Shown one piece after another: positions 46,394 through 54,428 of a stretch of DNA of 64,000 nucleotides. The stretch comes from Alphaproteobacteria bacterium. GTDB lineage: Bacteria; Myxococcota_A; UBA796; GCA-2862545. The position numbers were made by a program, and so were the translations under genes. How positions within the stretch are numbered: the stretch's first letter is position 1; each line of letters opens with the position of its first letter. Under the pieces are notes generated by a model, which worked only from the letters and a program-made list of their open reading frames with translations, did no database searches and had not been told where the DNA came from. The stretch is from assembly GCA_020632875.1 (NCBI GenBank), contig JACKET010000005.1, positions 310,001 to 374,000 on the forward strand, in the 5' to 3' direction.

Positions 46394-49030
46394 GTGCCCA
46401 AGAAGAAGAAGATGTTCCTCGTGGACGGCAGCAACCACGCGTTCCGCGTGCAGTTCGCGCTGCCGCCGATGCACGCCTCCGACGGGTTCCCGACCCGCGT
46501 GCTCTACGGCTTCACGCTGCTGTTCCAGAAGATGATGCGCCTGTACCGGCCGGACTACGCCGTCGTGTCCTTCGACTCCGGGAAGACCTTCCGGCACGAG
46601 ACGTACCCGGACTACAAGGGCCATCGGCCCGACATGCCCGAGGATCTCGGTCGGCAGTGGCCCTGGCTGCCCAAGCTCGTCGAGGGCTTCGGCTACCCGT
46701 GCGTGATCCGCGAGGGGTTCGAGGCCGACGACGTTCTGGGCACGCTCGCCGCGCAGTTCGCGTCGGACGAGCTCGAGGTCTACCTCGTCACGGGCGACAA
46801 GGACTTCGCGCAGCTCGTGACGCCGAACATCAAGGTCCTCGACGAGAAGAACAACAAGATCATGGACGAAGCCGGCGTCCGCGAGAAGTTCGGCGTCGAC
46901 CCCACCCAGATGATCGATCTGCTCGGGCTCTCCGGCGATGCGTCCGACAACATCCCCGGCGTGCCGGGCATCGGCGCCAAGACGGCCGCGAAGCTGCTCG
47001 AGCAGTGGGGCACGCTCGAGGGCACGCTGAAGGCTGCAGAGGCGGGGAAGATCGCGGGCAAGCGCGGAGAGAACCTGGTCGAGTCCGCCGGGAATGCGCG
47101 CCTGTCGCGCGAGCTCGTCACCATCAAGACCGACCTCGACCTCGGCCTCACCCTCGACGCCCTGACGCCCACCGGCATCCAGGAAGACCCGCTGCGCGAG
47201 CTGTTCGACTGGTGGGAGTTCGGGATGGTCGCCCGGAAGCTGCTCCCCGAGAAGAAGACCGTCGACACCGACTGCTACCGCGCCGTGAAGGACGCGGCCG
47301 ACCTCGACGCCGTGCTCGCCGCGGTCCGCAAGGCCGGGCGCGTCGCGATCGACGTCCAGCGCGCTTCGGGGAACGCCCGCAACGCCGGGCTCGTCGGCAT
47401 CTCGCTCGCCTGGGGGCCCTCCGACGCCGTGTGGGTGCCGCTCGAGTCGCGCCCGGGCATCGATCTCGACCCCGGCGCCGCGCGCACGGCCATCGCCGCT
47501 CTCCTCGCCGACCCCTCCGTCGGGAAGCTCGGCCACGACATGAAGCCCGTCATCCAGACGTGCAACCGCGCCGAGATGCCCATCGCGAACGTCGTCGGCG
47601 ACACGATGCTCCTCGACTACGCCCTCATCCCGCACCTCGACCACGGCCTCGACAGCCTCTCCCAGCGCCAGCTCGGCCACAGCCTGTCGCACGGCGACGC
47701 CCAGGGCCTGCTCGTGATGGACGAAGCCGTCCGCCAGGCCGTCGAGCCGGCACACGTGGCGTTCCTCCTCGACAAGCGGCTGCAGCCGCGGCTCGACGAG
47801 GGCACCCGCTTCATCTACGAGCAGGTCGAGCTGCCGCTGCTCCCGATCCTCGTGGAGATGGAGGAGCGCGGCATCGCCATCGACCTCCACCGGCTCGGCG
47901 AGGTCCGCAAGGACATCCAGCAGCGCGCCCTCGACATGGAGAAGAAGTGCCAGCAGATCGCGGGCGAGCCCTTCAACGTGGGCTCTCCGCGCGATGTGTC
48001 GCGCATCCTCTTCGACGTGCTCGACCTGCCGAAGACCCACAGCCAGAAGCGGAAGACCGGCTGGTCGACCGATGCCACGGTGCTCGAGAAGCTCGAGGAG
48101 TACCACGAGCTCCCCACGGCCATCCTCGAGTACCGGCAGCTGCAGGGCCTCGACAGCCGCTACCTGTCGACGCTCCCCGACTACGTCGAGGGCGACGGCC
48201 GCATCCACACGACCTACCGGCAGGCGACCGCCGCGACGGGACGCCTGGCGAGCGCGGATCCGAACCTCCAGAACATCCCGATCCGCTCGTTCGAGGGCCG
48301 CCGGATCCGCGAGTGCTTCGTGCCCGCGCCGGGCCACGTGTTCCTCTCGGCCGACTACAGCCAGGTCGAGCTGCGCGTGCTCGCGCACTACACCGGCGCG
48401 CCGGCCCTCATCGAGTCCTTCCGGCACGGCGAGGACATCCACCGGCGCACCGCCAGCGAGGTCTTCAAGGTGCCGATGGAGGAGGTGACCTTCGAGCAGC
48501 GCAACGCCGCGAAGGCCATCAACTTCGGGCTGATGTACGGCATGTCGGCCTTCCGACTCGGTCGCGACCTGAACATCAGCCGCGCCGAAGCCGAGCAGTA
48601 CATGCAGGACTACTTCGGCCGCATGCCGACCGTGCAGGAGTGGATCGAAGCCAGCAAGGAGGCCTGCAAGCGCGACGGCTACGTCACCACGCTCTACGGC
48701 CGACGCCGGCTCATCCCCGAGATCTACAGCAAGACCTTCTCCGAGCGCGCCCAGGGCGAGCGAGAAGCGGTGAACACCCGCGTCCAGGGCACGGCGGCCG
48801 ACATCATCAAGCTCGCGATGATCCGCGTCGACGGGGCGCTGAAGGCGTCCGACCTCGAGGCGCGCCTCCTGCTCCAGGTGCACGACGAGCTCCTGCTCGA
48901 GGTGCCCGAGGCCGAGGTCGGCAAGACGCTCGAGCTCGTGGTGCGCGAGATGGAGGCGGCGGCCGAGCTCGCCGTCCCGCTCGACGTGAACGGCGCCACC
49001 GGCGCGAACTGGAACGAAGCGCACGGCTGA
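46394..49030 (+). CDS. polA: DNA polymerase I
   Basis: An 878-residue replication/repair polymerase. The N-terminal 5'-3' nuclease (about 1-295) has LVDGSNHAFR, FEADDVLGTLA, VTGDKDFAQLV and GDASDNIPGVPGIGAKTA. The C-terminal polymerase has motif A DYSQVELRVLAH, motif B RNAAKAINFGLMYGMS and motif C VHDELLLEV. The central proofreading domain looks inactive: motif I is IDVQ instead of DxE, and the motif III Tyr and Asp (YxxxD in E. coli) are replaced by Gln and Pro (VRQAVEPAH). The GTG at 46394 is preceded by GGAGGT. Confidence 0.96.
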   Translation: MPKKKKMFLVDGSNHAFRVQFALPPMHASDGFPTRVLYGFTLLFQKMMRLYRPDYAVVSFDSGKTFRHETYPDYKGHRPDMPEDLGRQWPWLPKLVEGFGYPCVIREGFEADDVLGTLAAQFASDELEVYLVTGDKDFAQLVTPNIKVLDEKNNKIMDEAGVREKFGVDPTQMIDLLGLSGDASDNIPGVPGIGAKTAAKLLEQWGTLEGTLKAAEAGKIAGKRGENLVESAGNARLSRELVTIKTDLDLGLTLDALTPTGIQEDPLRELFDWWEFGMVARKLLPEKKTVDTDCYRAVKDAADLDAVLAAVRKAGRVAIDVQRASGNARNAGLVGISLAWGPSDAVWVPLESRPGIDLDPGAARTAIAALLADPSVGKLGHDMKPVIQTCNRAEMPIANVVGDTMLLDYALIPHLDHGLDSLSQRQLGHSLSHGDAQGLLVMDEAVRQAVEPAHVAFLLDKRLQPRLDEGTRFIYEQVELPLLPILVEMEERGIAIDLHRLGEVRKDIQQRALDMEKKCQQIAGEPFNVGSPRDVSRILFDVLDLPKTHSQKRKTGWSTDATVLEKLEEYHELPTAILEYRQLQGLDSRYLSTLPDYVEGDGRIHTTYRQATAATGRLASADPNLQNIPIRSFEGRRIRECFVPAPGHVFLSADYSQVELRVLAHYTGAPALIESFRHGEDIHRRTASEVFKVPMEEVTFEQRNAAKAINFGLMYGMSAFRLGRDLNISRAEAEQYMQDYFGRMPTVQEWIEASKEACKRDGYVTTLYGRRRLIPEIYSKTFSERAQGEREAVNTRVQGTAADIIKLAMIRVDGALKASDLEARLLLQVHDELLLEVPEAEVGKTLELVVREMEAAAELAVPLDVNGATGANWNEAHG

Positions 49031-49041
49031 GGGGTGGCGCG

Positions 49042-49938
49042 ATGAAGGCGGTGATGCTGAACCTCGGGCGGTGGCTGGTCCTCACCATCGCTCACGCCGT
49101 GCTCTTCACCGTCGGCGCACAGCTGTTCCCGCCCGTTGCGGACATGGCGCTCGACCCGGCCGACGAGGCGGTCGCCGGCGTGGCGCTGCTCGCGATGTCG
49201 GCCGTCGACGCGGCGCTCGTGCTCGCCGTCGTGCGGACGTCCCGTCTGCACGGGCTTCCGCTGATGGGGCTGGTTGCCGGTCTCCTCTGGTTCGTGAAGA
49301 CCGTGATCTCGCAGATGGAGGCGGCGTACTTCATGCCGAACGTCACGGGGCTCATGCTGCCGGCGCTGTTGGCGATGACGCTGCCCCTGTCGCTGGGGCT
49401 CGGCCCACTCGCGGTCTGGGTCGGGGGGCGCGCGCGGCGCTCCGACCTCGACGAGTCCCCGGGTCTCGCGCCCGTCGGGCTGCCCGCCAGACAGCTGTGG
49501 CTGCGGGTCGGGCTCCTGTCGGCCGGCGTGTACCCGTTCCTCTTCTTCACGGCCGGCTGGTTCATCGCGTTCCGGAGCGCCGCGCTGCGCGAGTTCTACG
49601 GGGGCGCGCGCGGCGACACGTTCTTCGCGCACTACGCCTGGGTCTTCGCCCACGACCCGCTCCTGTACCCCCTCGAGGTCCTGCGCGGTGCCTTGTGGGT
49701 CGCGGCCGCTGTGCTGCTGCTCCGCTCGACCCGCGGGCCCTGGTGGATCGGCACGCTGCACGTCGCGCTGTGGTTCTCGCTCGTCGAGAACGACGGCCTG
49801 CTCGTCCCGAATCCCCTGATGGCACCGGAGATCCGGCTGTACCACTTCATCGAGACGGCCTCGTCGAACTTCGTGTTCGCGTGGTGCATCGGCGCGCTTC
49901 TGGGCCGCGTGGATGGGAACACACGCCCCGCGAGTTGA
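49042..49938 (+). CDS. hypothetical multi-pass membrane protein
   Basis: A 298-residue protein with about seven membrane helices, starting 11 bp after the polA stop. Hydrophobic segments lie near residues 10-28, 46-65, 74-92, 104-125, 150-175, 208-235 and 270-290. No conserved family motif is recognised. It is probably co-transcribed with polA, but no functional link is evident. Confidence 0.7.
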   Translation: MKAVMLNLGRWLVLTIAHAVLFTVGAQLFPPVADMALDPADEAVAGVALLAMSAVDAALVLAVVRTSRLHGLPLMGLVAGLLWFVKTVISQMEAAYFMPNVTGLMLPALLAMTLPLSLGLGPLAVWVGGRARRSDLDESPGLAPVGLPARQLWLRVGLLSAGVYPFLFFTAGWFIAFRSAALREFYGGARGDTFFAHYAWVFAHDPLLYPLEVLRGALWVAAAVLLLRSTRGPWWIGTLHVALWFSLVENDGLLVPNPLMAPEIRLYHFIETASSNFVFAWCIGALLGRVDGNTRPAS

Positions 49939-50024
49939 AGAGCCCTGCGGTGTGCGACGCCTCGCCTCACGAAGGCTCTTCGCTCGCCGATTGTCCCGTG
50001 AGAATCGAGGCTCTCACCGTAGCG

Positions 50025-50048
50025 CGAAGAAAATCCGGATTTTCTTCG
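50025..50048. promoter_or_regulatory. 24-bp perfect palindrome upstream of ECF sigma gene
   Basis: The left arm CGAAGAAAATCC is followed directly by its exact reverse complement GGATTTTCTTCG, with no spacer. It is AT-rich within very GC-rich DNA, 70 bp before the sigma factor start and 86 bp after the preceding stop. It is a candidate operator for a dimeric regulator, or a terminator for the polA-membrane protein transcript with U-rich 3' arm. Confidence 0.6.
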
Positions 50049-50117
50049 AATGAACGGAGGCGGCGCGCGTCCAACGGGAGCCAGCCCCCGGTTATCGTGG
50101 GCCGGTGGAGGTACTCG

Positions 50118-50726
50118 ATGAGTACGGCGCTCGAAGACGACAAGCAGCTCTCGCGGGACGAGGACGCCGAGATGGTGAAGGCCGTCCTCGGTGGCGACAG
50201 CACCGCGTACCGCGGCCTGGTCGAGAAGTACCAGGGGCGCGTCTACTCCATGGTCTACGGCATGGTCCGCAACCGCGAAGACGCCCGCGACATCACGCAG
50301 GACGCATTCGTGAAGGCCTTCAACAACCTGAAGTCCTTCCGCCTCGAAGCGAGCTTCTACACGTGGCTGTACCGGATCGCGATGAACAAGGCGATCGACC
50401 ACACCCGCAAGCGCAAGCGCCGCGGCGAGACCGGCGAGTTCGACGAGAACATCGCGAACCGCGACGAGGATGGCGGCATCGCGGACGTCCACCACTCCGA
50501 GAGCCCGTCCAAGTCCCTCGAGCGCAAGCAGCTCTACACGAAGATCATGGAGAGCCTCGAGAAGCTCCCGGCCGATCAGAAGCAGGTGATCCTGCTCCGC
50601 GAGCTCGAGGGCCTCTCCTACAAAGAGATCTCCGACGTGATGGGAATCCCCGAAGGAACCGTGATGTCGCGGCTCTTCTACGCCCGCAAGAAGATGCAGA
50701 AGCTCCTCTCGGGAGAGAAGGACTGA
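50118..50726 (+). CDS. ECF-type RNA polymerase sigma factor
   Basis: A 202-residue group 4 (RpoE-like) sigma factor. Region 2 spans about residues 30-100 (DARDITQDAFVKAFNNL, FYTWLYRIAMNKAIDHTRKRKRR). Region 4 covers about 140-195 (LPADQKQVILLRELEGLSYKEI, then MGIPEGTVMSRLFYARKKM). It has no region 3. GGAGGT precedes the ATG at 50118. The next gene encodes a single-pass membrane protein, the usual layout of a sigma/anti-sigma pair. Confidence 0.95.
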   Translation: MSTALEDDKQLSRDEDAEMVKAVLGGDSTAYRGLVEKYQGRVYSMVYGMVRNREDARDITQDAFVKAFNNLKSFRLEASFYTWLYRIAMNKAIDHTRKRKRRGETGEFDENIANRDEDGGIADVHHSESPSKSLERKQLYTKIMESLEKLPADQKQVILLRELEGLSYKEISDVMGIPEGTVMSRLFYARKKMQKLLSGEKD

Positions 50727-50796
50727 CGCCTCGACGATCATTTTTCGAATGACGCCAGGAGTCGGGCGTCGACCTCACAGTAGCCCTGGAGCCGAG

Positions 50797-52263
50797 ATGG
50801 CCACGAACACCAACCTGGAGAGCCTCCTCTTCCGCATCCGCGACGGCGTCGCGACGGTGGACGAGATCGTGCGCGCCCGGGAGCTGGTGGTGGCCGATTC
50901 GCGGCTGCCCGACGAGCTGAAAGAGGTCGTGGACTTCGAAGACGACCCCGAAGGCGACGCGGTCGGCCTGCTCGCCGTCCTCGGCGCCGACTCGCTGTTC
51001 GGCGAGGTGCTGCGCGAGGGCCTCGAAGCCGAGCTCGCGCTGGGTGTGATGGATGCCATCGGCGCCGAGCCTGAGGTCACCGCCGACATGGTCGACGGGG
51101 TCTGGGATCTCGGCGAGGTCTTCGTGGCGGCCGTGCACTACGAGGCCGGCGAGGTCGACGTGCTCGACGCGGTGTTCGTAGAGGCCGGGCTCGCGCTCGA
51201 GTCGCTGCACGTCGCCGAGGCCGTGCGCTTCGAAGCCGGCGAGGTCGACCTGTCCGACGCCATCGTGGCAGCGGTGGGCGGCGAGGCGCGGGTCCCGCTG
51301 GCCGAAGCGGTGCGCGCCGAAGCCGGCGAGATCGAGATCGCGCTCGAGGTTCTCGCCCGCTGCGGGCTCGAGGCGCACACCCTGCCGCTCGCGGCGGCCA
51401 TCGCGGGCGAAGCGGGGTCCGTCGACCTCGTGTCCGACATCGAATCCGCGCTCACCGACCTCGGGATGCCGCTGGCTGCGGCCATCGCGTCCGAAGCGGG
51501 GCGCATCGACATCGCCGACAGCGTGCTGGCCGCCATCGGTGGCGAGGCGCGCCTGCCCATCGCCGAAGCCGTGCGGGCCGAAGCGGGCGTGGTCGACGTG
51601 TGGCCCGACCTCGAGGCGGTGGTCTCGGATGCCTGGGTCAGCGCGATGCTCGACCACGAGCTCTCGCCGGCCGCACATCGCGCCGCGGTGCTGCGCCTCC
51701 GCGAGGCGCCCGAGGCCGGTGCGCTGATGACGGCCTTCGCCAGCCTCGGCAGCGAGATCCGCACCGCGGTGCGCGCCGAGGCGGGCGAGTGCCCGTACAT
51801 CTGGGAGGCCGTCGCCGAAGCCATCGGCGTCGAGGCCGAAGCGGTCGAGGGCTGGGATGGCGCGCTGTTCGCGGCGGCCGTCCGCGCCGAGGCCGGCTCG
51901 GTGGATGTCGCGAACGACGTGCTCCGCGCCATCGGCGCCGTGCGCCGCCCGGCCATCCCGTACTCGGCCGTCGAGGTCGAGGCGGTCCCCGCGCCGGCGA
52001 ACAGCCGCCGCTGGAACGTCGGCACGCTCGTCATGGCGGCGGCGGCAGCCCTGCTGCTCACCGTCGCTCCCTTCGGGCTGCAGAACTCGCGGTCGGTCGG
52101 CGGCACGCACACCGCGTCCGTCGAAGCCCCGAGCCCGCAGTTCGCCTCGGCCGGTGAGATCACCGTCGAGAACCTCGACTACCACGACGAGGCGTCCGTC
52201 ACGCAGACCCTCGGAGACGAAGGTGCGTTGATCCTCTGGGTCGACGAGGAGGCTACGCTGTGA
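50797..52263 (+). CDS. single-pass repeat protein, probable anti-sigma-type regulator
   Basis: A 488-residue protein with a cytoplasmic N-terminal region containing seven or eight imperfect helical repeats of about 29 residues. Each has the core A(V/I)xxEAGxVDVxDxVLxAIG, for example AEAVRAEAGEIEIALEVLAR and AAAIASEAGRIDIADSVLAA. One membrane helix (about 408-428) precedes a short periplasmic tail ending in LGDEGALILWVDEE. The ATG at 50797 gives a sensible N-terminus (MATNTNLESLLFRIRDG). Position after an ECF sigma factor and single-pass topology suggest an anti-sigma or sensor role, but no ZAS-type His/Cys motif is present. Confidence 0.75.
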   Translation: MATNTNLESLLFRIRDGVATVDEIVRARELVVADSRLPDELKEVVDFEDDPEGDAVGLLAVLGADSLFGEVLREGLEAELALGVMDAIGAEPEVTADMVDGVWDLGEVFVAAVHYEAGEVDVLDAVFVEAGLALESLHVAEAVRFEAGEVDLSDAIVAAVGGEARVPLAEAVRAEAGEIEIALEVLARCGLEAHTLPLAAAIAGEAGSVDLVSDIESALTDLGMPLAAAIASEAGRIDIADSVLAAIGGEARLPIAEAVRAEAGVVDVWPDLEAVVSDAWVSAMLDHELSPAAHRAAVLRLREAPEAGALMTAFASLGSEIRTAVRAEAGECPYIWEAVAEAIGVEAEAVEGWDGALFAAAVRAEAGSVDVANDVLRAIGAVRRPAIPYSAVEVEAVPAPANSRRWNVGTLVMAAAAALLLTVAPFGLQNSRSVGGTHTASVEAPSPQFASAGEITVENLDYHDEASVTQTLGDEGALILWVDEEATL

Positions 52264-52763
52264 ACATGCTCACGTCCCTCATGCGGTACCTCGGAATCCT
52301 CGTCGTCTTCGCCTCCCTCGCGGTGGCCCTGCCGAACAGCGCGCTGGCGCAGGCCCGGCCGGGGCAGCCCGTGCCGGCGACGCACACCGAGGTCACCGGC
52401 AAGGTCAGCATCCAGGTGCAGGTCGTGCACGCCAACAACAGCGGCGTGGTCGACCCGGATCTCGAAGCCGTCGCCGCGAACTTCAAGGCGTTCAAGTACA
52501 CGGGCTTCCAGAAGCTCGAGGCCTTCGACGCGAAGCTCGCCCCCAACCAGGAAGCCCAGTTCAACATGGTGGGCGGCCACAAGGTGAAGGTGATGCTGGT
52601 CTCGCGCGACTCGCGCCAGGCGAAGGTCCGCGTGATGATGTTCAACGACTCCGGCAAGGTGATGGACACCACGGTCGCCATCAACCGCAACCGCGCCTTC
52701 ATGATCGCCGGCACGTCCTACAAGGATGGCAAGCTCATCCTGCCCATCCACGTCCGGTACTGA
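52260..52763 (+). CDS. secreted protein of the sigma-factor operon, function unknown
   Basis: A 167-residue exported protein. The signal peptide (TSLMRYLGILVVFASLAVAL) ends near SALAQA. The mature part is a small beta-rich domain without Cys. The GTG at 52260 overlaps the stop of the repeat protein (GTGA) and has GGAGG seven bases upstream; an ATG two codons later is an alternative. It is the third gene of the sigma-factor unit and could be an envelope-stress effector or sensor ligand, which is inferred only from position. Confidence 0.8.
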   Translation: MNMLTSLMRYLGILVVFASLAVALPNSALAQARPGQPVPATHTEVTGKVSIQVQVVHANNSGVVDPDLEAVAANFKAFKYTGFQKLEAFDAKLAPNQEAQFNMVGGHKVKVMLVSRDSRQAKVRVMMFNDSGKVMDTTVAINRNRAFMIAGTSYKDGKLILPIHVRY

Positions 52764-52769
52764 CGCCCG

Positions 52770-53558
52770 CTACAGCGATCCGAACGAGCCGCAGTCCCCG
52801 TCGTCCCAGTCGAACGCCGCGCAGTTGAGCACCGCGGCCCAGGTGTCGTCGCACCAGCCGTCCCCGAGCCGCCACTCCTCGACGCACCGCCCGTCGCAGT
52901 CGGCCATGAAGCCCGACGGGCATCCTGCTGCGCAGTCGCCGGCGTCGTGGTTGAAGGCCGGGCAGTCGAAGTCCTCCGGCGGGCCGCCATCGCAGTCCGC
53001 ATCGTCGAGGAACGACGCCGGAGAGCAGACGCCCCGGCAGTCCGCCACCCAGCCGTCCGGACACGCCTGGGGCCCGCAGTCGCCGGCGTCGTTGCCGTAC
53101 AGCGGGCAGTCGAGCGAGGCGCCGTACAGGCCGTCGTGGTCGCACACGCCATCGCCCAGGAAACTCGCGGGGACACAGGCGCTCGTGCAGTCGGGGATCT
53201 CGCCCGGCTCGCAGTTCGGGAAGGTCGTGGGGTCGGCGTCGGTGTCGGCGTCGGAGTCCGCGTCGGCGTCCGCGTCGCTGTCGGCATCGGAGTCCGTGTC
53301 ACTGTCGGCATCCGCGTCGCTGTCGGCGTCGGAATCTGTGTCGGCGTCCGCATCGGTGTCGGCGTCCGCATCGGTGTCGGCGTCCGCATCGGTGTCGGCA
53401 TCCGAGTCTGCATCCGCGTCGGTGTCCGCATCGCTGTCGGAGTCTGCGTCGGCATCGGCATCCGCTGCGGCGGGCGGCTCCGTGGGGACACGATCGTCTC
53501 CGAGGATCCGGATCGAGCCGGGCTCGGAGCAGGCGAGCAATGCAAGCAGGGACACCAT
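52770..53558 (-). CDS. lipoprotein with three Lin-12/Notch (LNR) repeats on an Asp/Ala/Ser/Thr linker
   Basis: A 262-residue surface lipoprotein. The ATG at 53558 has GGAGG ideally placed and gives a short signal with lipobox LLAC. About 80 residues of alternating Asp with Ala, Ser or Thr form a low-complexity stalk. Three Cys-rich modules follow, each with the pattern CxxxC-x8-CD...DC-x6-D-x2-DC (such as FLGDGVCDHDG and DCPLYGNDAGDC). These match Lin-12/Notch calcium-binding repeats, rare in bacteria but seen in Myxococcota-like genomes. The stalk is encoded by an imperfect hexanucleotide repeat (about 53222-53465) that could vary in length. Probable role is adhesion or recognition. Confidence 0.85.
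   Translation of the reverse strand: MVSLLALLACSEPGSIRILGDDRVPTEPPAAADADADADSDSDADTDADADSDADTDADADTDADADTDADADTDSDADSDADADSDTDSDADSDADADADSDADTDADPTTFPNCEPGEIPDCTSACVPASFLGDGVCDHDGLYGASLDCPLYGNDAGDCGPQACPDGWVADCRGVCSPASFLDDADCDGGPPEDFDCPAFNHDAGDCAAGCPSGFMADCDGRCVEEWRLGDGWCDDTWAAVLNCAAFDWDDGDCGSFGSL
53222..53465 (-). repeat. hexanucleotide repeat encoding Asp-rich stalk
   Basis: Imperfect 6-bp units (GTCGGC/GTCCGC/GTCGGA class on the plus strand) encoding Asp-Ala, Asp-Ser and Asp-Thr pairs within the LNR lipoprotein. Similar DNA recurs at 61574-62215. Confidence 0.8.
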
Positions 53559-53678
53559 GGCGACCTCCAACCGCGGCGAGGTCACACGGGCTCCGCTCGG
53601 GAGCCCCTAAGGCGTCGCTAAAACCGCGGGCCCGGTAACCGCAGGGGGAGAGGAGGCGTATCCGTGTCGGGAGGTCCG

Positions 53679-54425
53679 ATGAGCCTGCTGTTCTTCATCT
53701 CGACCCCGGCGCTCGCCGGTGGGGACTGCGCCGGTGGGCACTGCCCGTCGCCGCACGACGAGCCCGTGCCCGCCGTGAAGGAGGGGCCCTCCGACCCGCC
53801 TCCCATCGACCAGCGGCCCAGCGGGCACCTTCGCACCGCGACGTTCGCCCTCGGTTGATTCTGGGGACCCGACTCCCGGTTCGGGGGTCTCGAAGGCGTC
53901 GTCCGCACCCGGGTCGGGTACGCGGGCGGCGAGAAGCACGCGCCGACCTACCACGCGCTCGGCGACCACAGCGAAGCCATCCAGATCACCTACGATCCCG
54001 AGAAGATCACGTACGCCGAGCTCCTCGAGGTGTTCTGGGACGACCACATGCCGACGTACGAGCCGTTCTCGCGGCAGTACCGCTCGGCGATCTTCGTCGC
54101 GTCCCGCGAAGAGCGTGCGATCGCCGAAGCCAGCCTGCTCGCGAGGCAGTCCGAGCTCGGCAAGCGCATCTGGACGGCCATCGAGCCCGCCGGCACCTTC
54201 TGGTCCGCCGAGGACTACCACCAGAAGTACAGCCTGCGGGGCGAAGCCGAGGTCATGGCGGCCGTCGCGGCGCGCTATCCGGAGGGGGACTGGGTCGACA
54301 GCACGGCAGCCGCGCGTCTCAACGCCATCCTCGGTGGGCACCACTGGGATGGCGATCTCGAGACCCTCGGCCTCGACGGAGCCGCGCTGAAGCGCGTCCG
54401 CAAGCTGAACGACGGCGCGCGCTGA
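53679..54425 (+). CDS. msrA: peptide methionine sulfoxide reductase MsrA, predicted selenoprotein (in-frame TGA = Sec60)
   Basis: One 248-residue frame reads through a TGA at 53856-53858. The codons are TTC GCC CTC GGT TGA TTC TGG GGA, giving FALG-U-FWG, so the stop sits exactly where MsrA has its catalytic Cys (GCFWG). Sequence downstream is clear MsrA: VVRTRVGYAGG, PTYHALGDHSEAIQITYDP, LLEVFWDDHMP, RQYRSAIF, AEDYHQKY. No Cys occurs after the TGA, so no C-terminal resolving Cys exists. Two Cys lie in the N-terminal part (GGDCAGGHC). GGGAGGT precedes the ATG at 53679. The start MSLLFFISTPALA may be an export signal. A SECIS-like hairpin follows at 53871-53889. A pseudogene would not be expected to carry its only stop at this codon with a hairpin placed here. 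Confidence 0.88.
53871..53889 (+). promoter_or_regulatory. bacterial SECIS-like hairpin of msrA
   Basis: GACTCCCGGTTCGGGGGTC folds into an 8-bp stem (GACTCCCG/CGGGGGTC, one G-U) with loop GUU, or a 6-bp stem with loop GGUUC. The loop begins about 20 nt after the UGA, inside the 16-37 nt range of known bacterial SECIS elements, and has the required G at its start. Confidence 0.7.
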
Positions 54426-54428
54426 AGC

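Noticed and set aside
53588..53606. Hairpin GGGCTCC-GCTCG-GGAGCCC taken as a terminator
   Set aside because: It lies between divergent genes in a 5' leader region with no T tract. It might be an incidental GC hairpin, so no function is claimed.
53679..53858. Truncated MsrA pseudogene or a separate 60-residue gene
   Set aside because: The frame is intact on both sides, the only stop is TGA at the catalytic Cys position, and a SECIS-like hairpin follows. Readthrough as Sec explains all three.
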